Below, piece after piece: positions 48,241-59,306 of a stretch of DNA of 64,000 nucleotides. Below the pieces are notes generated by a model. The model saw only the letters and a list, made by a program, of their open reading frames with translations, did no database searches and was not told the origin of the DNA. Numbering within the stretch: position 1 is the stretch's first letter; the number at the start of each line of letters is the position of its first letter. The stretch spans positions 45,868,559 to 45,932,558 of the forward strand of contig NC_088680.1 of the NCBI RefSeq assembly GCF_950023065.1, in the 5' to 3' direction. Both the position numbers and the translations under genes were made by a program. The DNA comes from Planococcus citri. Its lineage: Eukaryota; Arthropoda; Insecta; Hemiptera; Pseudococcidae.

Positions 48241-51200
48241 TATAATACCTATACCTACCTACTTAATCTGGAAATATTCCACGATACAATGGGTATTTTT
48301 TTTTTTTAGAGGCTCTCCCATCCAAGAACACCTCTGATGCTAAAAAATTTTCTGGGCGACGTTTAACTCAAAATGAACATTCTCACTGAATTTTTTCAAA
48401 AATTCTTCTGTTTTTTTTTTTGCAATCTAATGGAAAATCTAATAATAAAGTGAGCTTATTAATTGATAGATGTATGTACTTACCTAAATTAGTATTTTAA
48501 AAAAACATTTTGAGGAACGTGAGGTCTTATTTGAGAGTTTTATAGTCTAATTCTTGCAACGAAAAAACCTTGATATTTAAATATTTGAAACTCTTTTTCC
48601 CGCGCAATCTCATCTGCATGGAAAATAAAAATAAAATTTGAGATATTTTTTCAAAAAAATATCTAAGAATCTAGATAAGGATCAAAATATTGGATTGATC
48701 TGAATTTTGTATTTCTCAAAATACTGGCTGAAATACGTAGCTATATTTTGCTTGGTTTCAGCCTTCAGGTAACAACAGTCTCATAACTCATGAGACAGAC
48801 TGTAGTTAGGTGTGAGGCCATGTTGGTCATTTGTACTTTGTATCTTGTTTTCCGGTAACTGTACAAATTTATTTATGCCGAAAGTATTTATCTTATAAGC
48901 ATGTAACTCTGAATAATAAGATGAATTTATATCAACACGTGTACATTTTGATTTGATTATTCGCCTTTCGTAACACTTATTATATTGTTTTAAAAATAAC
49001 TACATAAGTAGACTATACAGAAAATGAGAGCAGTCTACTAATTAAAAGAAAAATAAGCTCAATGATAAGGTATTAGATATCTAGATAGATAATGAAGCAA
49101 CATTGTATTATTTTTTTTTTTTAAATCATGCACTGATGTATTACTTTTCTTTTTCTTTTTTCTCTCTTCTTTGCCTTTTCGTTGTCGCGAACCATACTTT
49201 TATCAAATACTAGTAAACGGTAGCCTATTTCCATAATTAGTTCAATAGTAGATTTGGCCATGTTGCCATGTTATACTTTGAAGTAAAATTACAATCACGG
49301 TCTGCTCAGTTCCAGACGTCGTGATGAAGTTTCCAAGTCGACGACGTCCACATTCAACGCACAAAAAAATAATTCCGTAACCGTAAAATACTCGTATTGC
49401 AAATTCAAAAAGAAAAAATTCTGTATCAAGGTTATACGTTTGTTCGAGTCAGGTCGCATTATCCAACAATGTTTCTCATTCTCGTATAAATTTGGCAAAG
49501 AGGAGGAGTGGTGGAGGTAATTTCGAGTAATTAAAATAAATCATTCTCGGTTGTAGTTGGTATAATATGTCTCTTTACGAGAACGTACTTAACTCCGTAG
49601 GTATTCAATTTGCATAAAATTTTCGCCAATCGTCTAATCGTGTATTGGCTCCCTTGGCTGGAAGTGATTTTTTCCCCCTTCGTATCTTTTAATAAGTTCT
49701 GTTAGTAGAATTCGAGGTGTGGTCCTAGAACAAATTCGGAATGGTGCTGGTGCTTTTGTGCTGTTATTACCTTGATCGTCGAATTGTGTATTATGTTACT
49801 CGAGTGCATCTTGTATGACGTTCTGAGGTGTTTCTTATTCGAATGAAGAGTATAGGTATCCGGGAATGTGGTGATGTGTACCTATTTTAAGCGGAGGTGC
49901 TGAGAATTTGGAATATGTTTAATAAATTCTTCGATTTATATTCTCAAATATGATGCATACTTCTTGTCACGTGTGGTTTTATTCTCACAGTTGATAGCTT
50001 GACTCGTGATACTCGATGGAATTTGCTGGCAAATCGAATACATTTTTCGACTAAATTTTCGATTTTTTGTGGTTTTGTTGTTTCAAAGCAGACGATAAAA
50101 ATGACGACAAGAAAGTCTGTGCTGAAAAATTTCGTATTCATTAACGCCCACATTGATGTTTTCAAAAAATATATACAGAGTGTCCAAAAAATGCATTGAA
50201 AATTTGAAAATTTGCCTCTCTCAAAAAACCACAAATTATGTCCAAGAAATCATATAAAATCCTATCAACATCTCATAACTCATCTCACCACATTCGGTGA
50301 TTTTTATCTGCGTATATTTTTCAACTATTAAAATGAAACAATGTCAAGATACGCGTAAGTGGTATAGGTACAATTAGGTACATATCCCGTTGCGTAACAC
50401 ACACTCCATCAAGTATATAACCGCGCGTGAGCATACAACACACAATTTATTCATTAGTCTAGTTTTATCGACAGCGGAATTAAAATATACTCCATACACC
50501 GCCCGGTACGTATAGTTCAAAAAAATTCGGACTAAAACTTTCATTACCGAATTAAAAAGCCAATTAAACATCCAACCCACAAATACCGAAATTATACCAT
50601 ATACCGTATAATTAGAGCGTTCATCGTGAAAAACTAATTACCGGGTCCGAAAAATACTACATAAAACGAGTAAACACGCCTCAACCAACCAACTGCTGAA
50701 CAGATTCGTGTTCGGACTTCGGAGCAGAATGGGAAATGGTCGTGTAATTGCGAAATCTCTATGATAAAATACTAAGTATGTACAATGCGAAGTTACCGAT
50801 TGAAAGAGTAACGATAACAGAAGAGAGGAGGAGCAGGGGCAGTAGAATTGGCGAGCGAAATTTGAACCAACTAGATTTGAATCCTCGCTGATTTATATAA
50901 GTTGAAGAACTCGATCGATGCCTTAACATACAATTTAATTTGGAATCGACACAATTTTTTCTGGTCATCTGGTGGTCTGTGGGGAGGGGGGAGGGGAGGG
51001 GGCTAAACCAATAATACACAAGATTTGCGAGTTAATTCTTCAAAAAATTTGAATAATCACAATCACGTGTTGGTTCATATTTCAATTCAGAGCGTTACTT
51101 CCAAGTTATTTTTTTTTTTTTGAAACGACACTCAGTCGCGCGAATCAATTGAGGAGGGTTTTGGACCATTCTGGAGCCTCCAGCAGATACCTATTCGAAT

Positions 51201-51421
51201 TTTTCATCCCTTGAAAAATGGGTACCAAAAAATATGATTTGAATGGGCAGAAATACTCTGAAAATTTCTTCTAGTTAAGTTTGAAGGAACTGAACTTCAT
51301 AGGGGTCTTTCATATGGAATACTAATGCATATTGATTTTCAAAAAGTTCAAAATACCGTCTTATTCTTGAAACCTCGATGATCAAAATTCTTGTTGTAAA
51401 AATACGTTAGGTAACCCATTC
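48241..51421. other. AT-rich DNA, then a mixed island (49200-50760)
   Basis: No gene is recognised. Around 49290-49380 a minus-strand stretch (ALNVDVVDLETSSRRLELSR, then stop) has codon texture better than chance but no acceptor. At 48778|48779 a plus-strand TTCAG|GTAACA is a weak recursive-like junction. G/A-rich runs at 50980-51000 look like simple sequence. Confidence 0.35.
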
Positions 51422-52010
51422 CAGTTTAGGTTCAATAAAATTAGACAGGAAACTAGCCAACTCCCCGATGAATCAGATCCAAAATTTTCTCCAAGAAACC
51501 CCATTCGAATCTACTGTAACTTTGATCCACATGATGTTAACCTGCAGGATAACGTTGACTTTTAAAAACTTGACATTTGGAAAAAATGCCATAAAGTTTT
51601 CAAGGTTACGTCAGGTTTTTAAAAATTTTGGGAAAAAACGAACTAACTACATAATATTGTAAAATGTATTTAGCTTGAAAAAATTGTGATAATGTTGTCG
51701 ATATTTTTGAGATGTCGCTCAGTTAATTTATGTTTTTCTAGCAATTTTTAGTAAATTAAATTAGTGATAATTTTTGGTAAACTACTGGTGAATGTTTTTG
51801 GAAAATTACTGGTATTTTTTGGTAAATTACTGGTAATTTTTGGTAAATTACTGGTAATTTTTGATAAATTACTGGTAGTTTTTGGTAAATTACTGGTAGT
51901 GGTATGTTTTGGTAAATTACTCGTGATTTTGGTAACTTTTATTACTGATAATTTTCGGGTAATTGCTGGTCATCTTTGGTAAATTACTGGTAATTCATCC
52001 GATTTACTAG
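51422..52010 (+). repeat. Left arm of a 4-kb inverted-repeat structure with 21-bp minisatellite
   Basis: The outer part (about 51422-51740) is a diverged reverse complement of about 55165-55465. Shared words are AGGTTxAATAAAATT, AGATCCAAAAxTTTCT, TTGGGAAAAAACxAACTA and GAAAAAATTGTGAT. The inner part (51741-52005) is an array of about ten 21-bp units, GGTAAATTACTGGTAATTTT plus one T. Because 21 is a multiple of 3, one frame stays open and reads FGKLLVI-type repeats. That reflects the period, not a protein. Confidence 0.6.
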
Positions 52011-52085
52011 TCATTTGAGTATAAAAAAATTATCAGTCATTTGTGTCCAAGTTTTCAAAAATGAAAAAAATCGGTTACCTGTTAC

Positions 52086-52151
52086 CTGTTGGTTGGTCAC
52101 CGTGCCGCCCCCGAGGGAGCTGAGACCGAACTGATAGCCGGTTAAAGACAT
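52086..52151 (-). CDS. Candidate 66-nt coding exon, unidentified protein
   Basis: On the minus strand an acceptor-like GAGCTGTTGTAG precedes 52151, and the donor CAACAG|GTAACAG follows 52086. A second donor, CAG|GTAACC, lies 7 bases further on. The 66 bases are exactly 22 codons, opening MSLTGYQFGLSS and closing GGGTVTNQQ. About 15 of 22 third positions are G or C in an AT-rich region, a strong coding-like bias. The first codon is ATG, but the preceding in-frame triplet is TAG. So this is either an internal exon starting at ATG or a 5' exon with a start codon. The opposite strand has a shorter open frame. It sits between the two inverted minisatellite arms. No family was recognised. Confidence 0.4.
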
Positions 52152-52591
52152 CTACAACAGCTCAAAATGGCTACAAATTGATTTAGAGGAAGGGAAAATC
52201 AAATATAGGATATGAAACATTTCAGATTTTTACCTCGATTTTCTGTAAGTATACATAATTTTGATTTTCTTTCAAGTACACCACTATAATATGCAGGTCG
52301 GTATGCATTTTAAAAGCTGAATATCACTTTTAGAATTTTTGTAATTTTTTGAAAATTCAAAAGTTCATAAATAATGAATTTAAAAAATGATATAATTGAG
52401 TAAAAAGCTGAAATATTTTATTATTATGGAACTTCAGACTGTCTGGATTAGTTTTTTGAAATTCTTTTTTTCTTCCACCAGAAAATTTATTTTCATTCTT
52501 AAATTTTTTTCCAAAAATAGTAACAATCGGTGGAAAAAATGTTTCTGCAGATTTTGCATCATTCTACTTAGCTCCGTGAAAGTTCTTTCAG

Positions 52592-52867
52592 AAAGTGGCT
52601 GTGATTGGTGTAGGGTTGAAAGGAGGGTACGTTGAGCTTATGGAATTCACGCAGCTGTTTCTAATAGGTACCTTCACATATGTATCCGCGAACACGCCGC
52701 CGCACCAGAAACATATAAATACGAAGACGTTCGTAATACTTACGAGTACATATTATTCACTCTCAAAACGTATAATTATTTTTAATTTTTCATTATTAAT
52801 TTTTCCCTATATTTTTTCATTTTTTGTTTTTCGATCGTTGTATTCGTGCATGGCATCTAACTTATAG
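52592..52867 (+). CDS. Weak plus-strand exon candidate
   Basis: An acceptor AAAGTTCTTTCAG ends at 52591 and opens a frame KVAVIGVGLKGGYVELMEFT, which stays open to a stop at 52867. The first 45 codons have protein-like texture; the last part is hydrophobic or T-rich and doubtful. Possible donors (GTACCT near 52667, GTAATA near 52731) are poor, so the exon end is unknown. No domain is recognised. It lies inside the 2.7-kb segment bracketed by inverted arms. Confidence 0.18.
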   Translation, partial: KVAVIGVGLKGGYVELMEFTQLFLIGTFTYVSANTPPHQKHINTKTFVILTSTYYSLSKRIIIFNFSLLIFPYIFSFFVFRSLYSCMASNL

Positions 52868-52869
52868 AC

Positions 52870-54756
52870 GATAATAATTAATAGTTTGAGCAACAACTGT
52901 ATAAATAAGTAGCTGTATGTACGCCTGGCTCGGCAACCATATAACGTTGATATAAATCAGGAGTTCTTAAATCGCGTGTCTATTTGTATCAGTTGAGAAA
53001 ACCCTGCGATGAAAATACGCACCTATTTACATGTACACAGGTTCACATATAGGATAAGCTCAGGCTCACAAACTCGTGCAACGTGCCATCGTTTCATCGC
53101 CACCATCGAAGGTTAAAAATTACATTCTGCAGTAAAATTTGTCAACGATATAACCGGGTTAAAAATATTTCGTGTACGGAGACAATCCGTCGTTATGAAA
53201 TTTATTATAGTAGTGTAAAAAAAAAGTAGGTAATGGAAAAGAAACAGTCGCAAATGAACTTAATTTCTGCTATGTTTAGTCCAATGACAGTACGCATTAA
53301 AAGAGTAATTATTATTTTGTTTTCGTGTAAGTACGTTTAAAAAAAGTACAGGCGTCGTACATATATTTATCGAGGTTAAATACCGCGACAAAGTATCACT
53401 ATGCTCTGGTACCTACGTACCTATTCCTATTTGCGATTCTCTGTGTTTTTTCCTCCATTGCCTGAGTTACCTACTCGATGGCTCTTGAGCGTCAAAAACG
53501 CCGAAAAATCGTGCCCTGACAACGTAACACGAAAGCGAAGGCGGATTAGACACGATGCGGACCCATCTCGTACAGCATCACGATAAGATAAAGCGAGAGT
53601 ACGCACCGCCGCTGCACTGGTATGGCCCCAGCTCCAGCCCCAGCCTAGGTCGAATCACTGATTCGAGACTATCAGCGTACTGTACGAACTACAAAGCGAA
53701 GCCTTTAATTATTAATAACGCTTTCAGTGTGGTCTTCGAGTAAAACCTTCCATCTCTCATGATCCAGCCGAGAAACACCATATCCCTGGTTGAGTTTACA
53801 TAACTTAACCAATTATTGGCAAAGGAGTGCTCTTTTCGACGAGCCATCGGAAAGTCTACAAGTATGATGAGGATGCTGAGACGCACGCGGAGGTGCGGGG
53901 TTTAGGAAATATTTCCTACACATCTATCATTATAAGGACAATGAACACCTACAATGTATTTTTGTATAATATAATTTATACAGCGGGATTTTCAAAACAA
54001 CTTGGCTGCTTTTAATTGTATTCGTTTATACGTTGTACGTATACTCGTACGAGAATATAAATTAATTCATATTGGAGAAGTTTCAGGTCCACGTGGTGCT
54101 ACAAGGCATTATAGATGCTCGTATTTTGTATGATTAGATTATTACAATGAGACCAATACCAAATGGCATAGTTTTACGATGAATCTATCAGCACAGATTC
54201 TTATTTTGTACTTTTCCAAAGCGAAAACCAAACGATTCGTGTAATTACATAATAATTTTGATCGTAGTTGTCGTCGTAGTCATCTCTGTCTTTCGTATTC
54301 GGTTTCATAGAGATGCAAATTCTTCTTTTAACCAGTTCGAAGGCTCCCAACGGTGTTTTTTATTCGTTGGTAGAGACTCAAATTAGGCCATCCCACTGGT
54401 AGCGATATGTATCCATTTGTAGGTTGCCTGTGTAGTTCGCAATCCCACATGCAACTGGGTTTGTGTGTGGATACTGGATATGGATTAGGTATACAAATGT
54501 ATCGAAGTGCTGCGTAGAACAGTAGCAAGTTTGAGATGAGAAATGAGTTCGACTTTGAAAATATTGTACCTAAATTAATGAAGACCCATTGGATAAGTAA
54601 ATGCGACGTGCTTTCGGTGTTTTGAGGTGATTAGGCAACTGAAGTACCGAATGTGAAAAAAATTGAGAGGGGGATGGAAAAAAAAGGTTTACAGGGTCAG
54701 AGAGTTACATGGTTTCAATGTAGGTATTCTACCTTCTAGTCTTTGGTTATCAGATC
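52870..54756. other. Mixed, CpG-containing island inside the inverted-repeat bracket
   Basis: This is the least AT-rich long stretch nearby. At 53540-53670 a GC-rich tract is open in several frames: plus 53555-53743 begins MRTHLVQHHDKIKREY, while the minus strand gives a repetitive Ala/Gly reading. No splice pair decides between them. It may contain an exon or a regulatory element. No mobile-element gene was seen, so the bracket is not obviously a transposon body. Confidence 0.35.
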
Positions 54757-55465
54757 ATAGTAATTCACCAAAAATTACCAGTAATTTACCAAAAATTACC
54801 CGTAATTTACCAAAAATTACCAGTAATTTACCAAAAATTACCAGTAAAACAAAAATTACCAGTAATTTACCAAAAAATTACCAGTGATTTACAAAAAATT
54901 ACCAGTAGTTGACCAAAAAATTACCAGTAATTTACCAAAATTACCAAAAAATTACCAGCAATTTACCGAAAAAATTACCAGTAATTCACCAAAAAATACC
55001 AGTAATTTACCAAAAAATGCACAGTAATTTACCAAAAAATTGCCAGTAATTCACCAAAAAATACCAGTAAAACAAAAATTACCAGTAATTTACCAAAGAA
55101 TGCACAGTAATTTACCAAAAAATTGCCAGTAATTTACCAAAAATTACCAGCAAAACAAAAATTAACTAGACATAAGTCTCAAAAATGTCAAAAATGGATC
55201 ACAATTTTTCCAAACTGAATATGTACATACCATTTGAAGTAGTTTGTTTTTTCCCAACATTTTAAAGAATCTGACATACTTACCTAACATCGAGAACTTT
55301 ACGCAGATCAACGTTTCACTAGATTTGGGTGATTTTTTCTGAAGAAACTTTTGGATCTTAAGTATTCAATCAAGGAATTTAACCAGGGTCATATCATATG
55401 TTTTGTCAGATCTCGTGTTGAGATTGAGGAGTATTTTTCAAAATTTTATTAAACCTAAAATGAAG
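54757..55465 (-). repeat. Right arm of the inverted-repeat structure with 21-bp minisatellite
   Basis: The array at 54757-55160 is the same 21-bp unit as in the left arm but reverse-complemented (CCAAAAATTACCAGTAATTT plus A), with about 18-20 degenerate copies. Some carry the variant CCAGTAAAACAAAAATT. The outer flank to about 55465 matches the reverse complement of the left arm's outer flank. The arm is longer than the left one through array expansion. Confidence 0.6.
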
Positions 55466-56142
55466 TACCTACCTATTTAATTTTCGAGATGGGATCTTTT
55501 AATTGATGGGGAGCACCCCCTCCTCCAAATTTGGACAAAACTTTCAAAAAAAAACTGGGGCATGTGATATATCTAATTGCATGTTTTTGGTAACGCTGAA
55601 TACGAATATGACGTCAGATTTTTGATTGGACCCTATCCACGGCCCCCAGCACCTCCCTAAATGGGGTAAAAGTACAAAAAAGTGTTTTGTTCGTGCGACA
55701 CATGAGATAGTACGTTTTTACGTTTTTGGTGACGCTGAACACGAGAAGAACATGGCTCAAAAACGTTGGTCAAATTGAGGTGCAATGACCCCATTTTTTT
55801 CGATTTTTGTTATTTTATTCCAAAAATGAAATTTTAGTTTGAACTTCGATACCATATCAGTCAACTCTTGCAGTTTTTCTTCGAATCAGTCACCGATATC
55901 TAAGCTCATCATATTAGTGAGCATTACAAAGTTGTGATTTCATGACATCATCGTACCGAAAGGGAAAATATCGAGGAGGGAAGACTGAATCTAAAAATAT
56001 AGTTACTGTAATTATACTTACTTACTATCTATCGTAGAAATAATTACGTGAGAGGATCCTTATCTTACATTATTTTCCAACATTTTCTATTGCAATGCTA
56101 GTTACTAGTTAGGTACCTACACTTGTATAAATTGGTTGTTAT
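55466..56142. repeat. Dispersed-repeat segment with internal duplication (55560-55760)
   Basis: GGTAACGCTGAATACGAATA at about 55591 and GGTGACGCTGAACACGAGAA at about 55730 are parts of a duplicated segment, each preceded by a CATGTGATA/CATGAGATA word and ACGTTTTT/GCATGTTTTT. The same CGCTGA(G)CACGAATATGACG word is in the loop of the foldback element at 13.2 kb. The rest, to 56142, holds no recognised gene. Confidence 0.45.
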
Positions 56143-56183
56143 CTAATGTTAATTTCTGTTTTGTTTTGTTTTAGGTAAGTGTT
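56143..56183 (+). other. Candidate recursive splice site 3
   Basis: CTAAT (56143-56147) is followed by a T-rich tract (TTTCTGTTTTGTTTTGTTTT) ending in AG at 56173-56174, joined without exon to the near-perfect donor GTAAGTGT at 56175. Branch-to-AG distance is about 28 bases. It is the best of the three sites. It lies 24,686 bases after site 2 on the same strand, consistent with stepwise removal of one giant intron. Confidence 0.55.
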
Positions 56184-57621
56184 TATCTAATGGTGATTAG
56201 CCGTGAAATTGGTGGAAAAAATATATCGTATGCATGGGTAAAGTAAATGATTTTTTATTTGAAATAACGAAATCGTTTTCACGGTTCAAAGCTCTTGAAA
56301 TTTCGTTGCCGTGTGAATAAAGTAATAAAAAAATCATTATAGCGAACATTTTGTAAACACTTTTAAATGAATTGCCAACGAGCAATTCGTACGCCAAATT
56401 GTGCTCAATCCGCTTTGCTGGGTGTGTTGTTATTATAGTCGCAGTCTTCACGACGCGACGCATCGTGCGTCGTTCGTTTCACGCGATGAATATTTTTTGC
56501 CCGTTTATTGACGATTAATGTAAACAATCGAGGATATTTTCCTGTTTTTTTTCGGTGTTTTAAGTCGAGAATTTGTGGTTATGGGCGAAAAAAAAGTGTT
56601 AAGCGAGCTGGCAGTAATGATTGCTGGGTATTTTAATGGGCAGTTTTTACGACGAGAGCGCCCCCTTTTTTTTTGGTAATGAAATTATCAGATTTTGGGT
56701 TAGACCATGAGGAGTAAGTATTTTAATTCAGATATGGAAAAAATTCCTATATAAAAAAATCCTCGATGTGGTGACGTGTGTAATATTCCATAAAATGGCC
56801 AGAATCGTGTTTATGGTGAGAATATACCTACTAGGTGCATGGAAAAAAGAGAGAGAATGATCTTCAAACGAGCCTCACAATCAAGAAGGTCGAGAAGATC
56901 ACGAGCTTTTCAGCCTCTTTTTATCGCGATCGAGTCAACGATACGCTATGGTGTTAATTTGTATGTACAAGAACGATAATTAAAATTCCATTAAAAAAAT
57001 ATCTCGCCAATATTAACAAAATATCACACAATGGGGTAGGTGGGTGAAGCAATGTACAGGGTAGTAGGTATATATTGTTATTTCTTGGTTTTCTTACGGT
57101 GTACTATTCTTTGTAGCGAAACGACTGAAGAAAAAAAATCCATAAATCAACTCGAGTTAAAGATTTATGGTACCAGTATGTGTTTTGTGTATGACTATCA
57201 CAGTAAGTCGCTGGTTACTACAGATCTCCCCGAAAACGTTTCGCTTGATGAATTCGCTGTTGAAAAGAAATTATTTTTGTTTCCTTTTTTTCCCTCTGTC
57301 TCTCTTTTTTTTTTCATCCACCTCTACTCGACTCCTTTGCCGAGTCTTTTGTTTTTGTTTTTAGTGGGAGCTTCCTGCGTTTTACTATAAGCGGAGAGTG
57401 TGATTTCTCGTGTTTTTTTTTTCAAGACTATTGGACGATGAGAGGCAGGAAGAGGGGGCGAGTTTGATGCGAAAGAAACAGCCAAGTTTTTTACTTTGAT
57501 ATTTCAACTGGTCCGCGGTTGTTTTGGTGATTGACGAGCGAGTGCCTGTGTTTTACTCGTGTTGAGATTTTAGATGCGGATGAAGTATGTGGTGGGGTGC
57601 TGTTGTGGTCATGTAACTTAC
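56184..57621. other. Mixed island downstream of recursive site 3
   Basis: Sequence 56440-57620 is less AT-rich. Besides the small ORF at 56581, plus ORFs 57040-57390 and 57167-57364 are T-rich and end in simple sequence, and look like chance. No promoter could be fixed. Confidence 0.35.
56581..56679 (+). CDS. Possible small ORF, 32 codons
   Basis: ATG at 56581 (context GGTTATGGG, G at +4) opens a frame reading MGEKKVLSELAVMIAGYFNG and ends at TAA 56677-56679. It mixes charged and hydrophobic residues as real proteins do. The last part depends on a T run. No homology can be claimed. It could be the start of a first exon, a smORF or chance. Confidence 0.2.
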   Translation: MGEKKVLSELAVMIAGYFNGQFLRRERPLFFW

Positions 57622-57684
57622 CTGTGATCTGCGGGAGGTAAATGAACCGTGTGGACATAAAATGGCAAATTAATGGAAAATAAA
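57622..57684 (-). CDS. Candidate 63-nt exon with strong splice sites
   Basis: The acceptor is CAAGACTCCCCCCTTTCAG (first exon base 57684) and the donor is ATCACAG|GTAAGTTAC (last exon base 57622). Both are among the best splice signals in the window. The exon is 63 bases, a multiple of three. Two of three frames are open (for example LFSINLPFYVHTVHLPPADH), so phase is undetermined and it could equally be a 5' UTR exon. It lies between the EGF-type exon (59307-59401) and the exon at 52086-52151 on the same strand. That fits one minus-strand gene, although the phases have not been shown to agree. Confidence 0.4.
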
Positions 57685-59306
57685 CTGAAAGGGGGGAGTC
57701 TTGAGAGGCTTCAAAATCAAAATTGTGTCACACCCTCCCTTCCCCCTGTAAATGAGTCCTAAAAAAATTGAAATAACATTTTTACAGAATTAATGTCTGA
57801 TTCTTCTATAAAAATTTCAATTAGGAAGTTGAAATTTGGTGGAGTTTCAACTATCGCTTTTTTGATTTTCGAGGGAGAGGGGTGACAAAAAATTGTTATT
57901 TTAAAAATAAACGCGCATATCATTTCAAATGTATAAATCCTTCGACCATGTTTTAGAGAATTAGTTAGGATTTTTGGGATGGTTGGAGGGGGGGATCAGT
58001 GGATACAGGCTGAAAAAATTGCTCTGGTGTTCAAACTCAGCATCTCCAAAATGATGAGAATAGATGTACCAAAGGGGAAGGCAAAACAAACTTGAAATTC
58101 AAAATTTCAGATTATTTTTTTCCAAACATTCATGTCTAGTCATTATTCTGTGAAAATAATAAAATAAATGTTATGCTCTTTGATGAATTATTACTTATTT
58201 TGAAATTCTTTATTAGTTAAGGTACGTATAAATAAATAGGATTAAGAAAAACACAATTAATTTGAACAAATTACCTTGGATACTAGTTGAAATTAGGTGT
58301 AAAGTATTCAAATAGAAGTCTGTCACTAGAATTACAATAAATTACAAGACTAAATAAAACTATGCAAGCACAATTTAACAATTAGTGTTTATAAAAAATT
58401 AGGAAAACAAATTAAAATTAGTATTAAGTATTAGAAAAATTAGAAAAACGAATCGAATTGGTGATGAATAAAATAAATTATTATCTAAGATCCTCGAATT
58501 GGAATGAGTCAAAAATTAAAAAAAAAAAAATAAAGTAAAATTCGTAAATTGAAACGATTTAAAAATTGAAAAAAGAATTAGCTTAGTGAATTTGTAAATT
58601 GAAATGAGTCAAAAAAACAGCCAACTTACAACTGTCTTCCCCTCGAGAAGAGATTAATTTCATAGGTATTAGAAATTATCCCCTCCCAATCTATATACCA
58701 AACACAAGGAAACATGGAAAAATAAAAAATAAAACATTAAAACGATGGAAAATTGTTTGTAGCGACTTTGGGGGTGTTTTAGTATTGTACGTGAGTGTTA
58801 AATTTGTCCACCACATAAACACATTGATAGTAAGCACACATTTTTACAGTGGCTACTTTGTGTATGTGACAGGGTGTAGGCTATAGTTGTTAAAAAATCA
58901 CGAAGTTGGAAGAATGATTTTTTTATGAAAATGAGGAGAATTATGATTGAGTAGACAAAGAAAAAAAAATAGGGAGACAGGTTGTTTGTAAGATTGATGT
59001 GATGAGTAATAAAACTTGAATGCAGACATGTATAGTGCAAGATACCCGCAACTTAACACCTCCTCCCTTAAAAAAATTTTAAGATACAGTTTTTAAAGTG
59101 CTAATTTACGTAGAAAGTAAAGAAATAAATTAATAAAATTATTGTCTTAAGCTATTAAATTTTTAGAATAAAATATAAATTTACACTAGAAAATAATGTT
59201 GAACTAGAATATAAGCATTTATGAATAATTAATTTAGAAGTGATAATTATGATCTAAAATTATTACTTACATGTATAAGATTATGTCTATTCTAATTCAT
59301 TCGTAC
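57685..59306. other. AT-rich DNA, no gene recognised
   Basis: 58140-59280 is very AT-rich, with reiterated AAATTAG/TTAGAAAAA words. At about 59048-59080 the minus strand reads a purine tract AAGGGAGGAGG followed by TGTTAAG, which resembles an LTR boundary. No retrotransposon coding sequence adjoins it, so no element is called. Confidence 0.45.

Noticed and set aside
48470..48500. Minus-strand TAG|GTAAGT junction (CTAATTTAG|GTAAGTAC) that could be a recursive splice site
   Set aside because: The tract before AG is A-rich, and the only branch-like word is a few bases from AG, too close to function. It lacks the features shared by the three plus-strand sites.
51764..51982. ORF with FGKLLVI repeats over the minisatellite (and a KITSNLP repeat ORF at 54663-54887)
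   Set aside because: A 21-bp period keeps any stop-free frame open through an array. The two ORFs are opposite-strand readings of the same repeat, not a repeat protein.
59040..59085. LTR-like boundary on the minus strand: purine tract AAGGGAGGAGG then TGTTAAG, with a loosely similar CAACTTACAACTGTC at about 58622
   Set aside because: No gag/pol coding sequence adjoins the purine tract, no second LTR could be aligned convincingly, and no target duplication was found. It may be a solo LTR, but a short purine tract is too little to call one.
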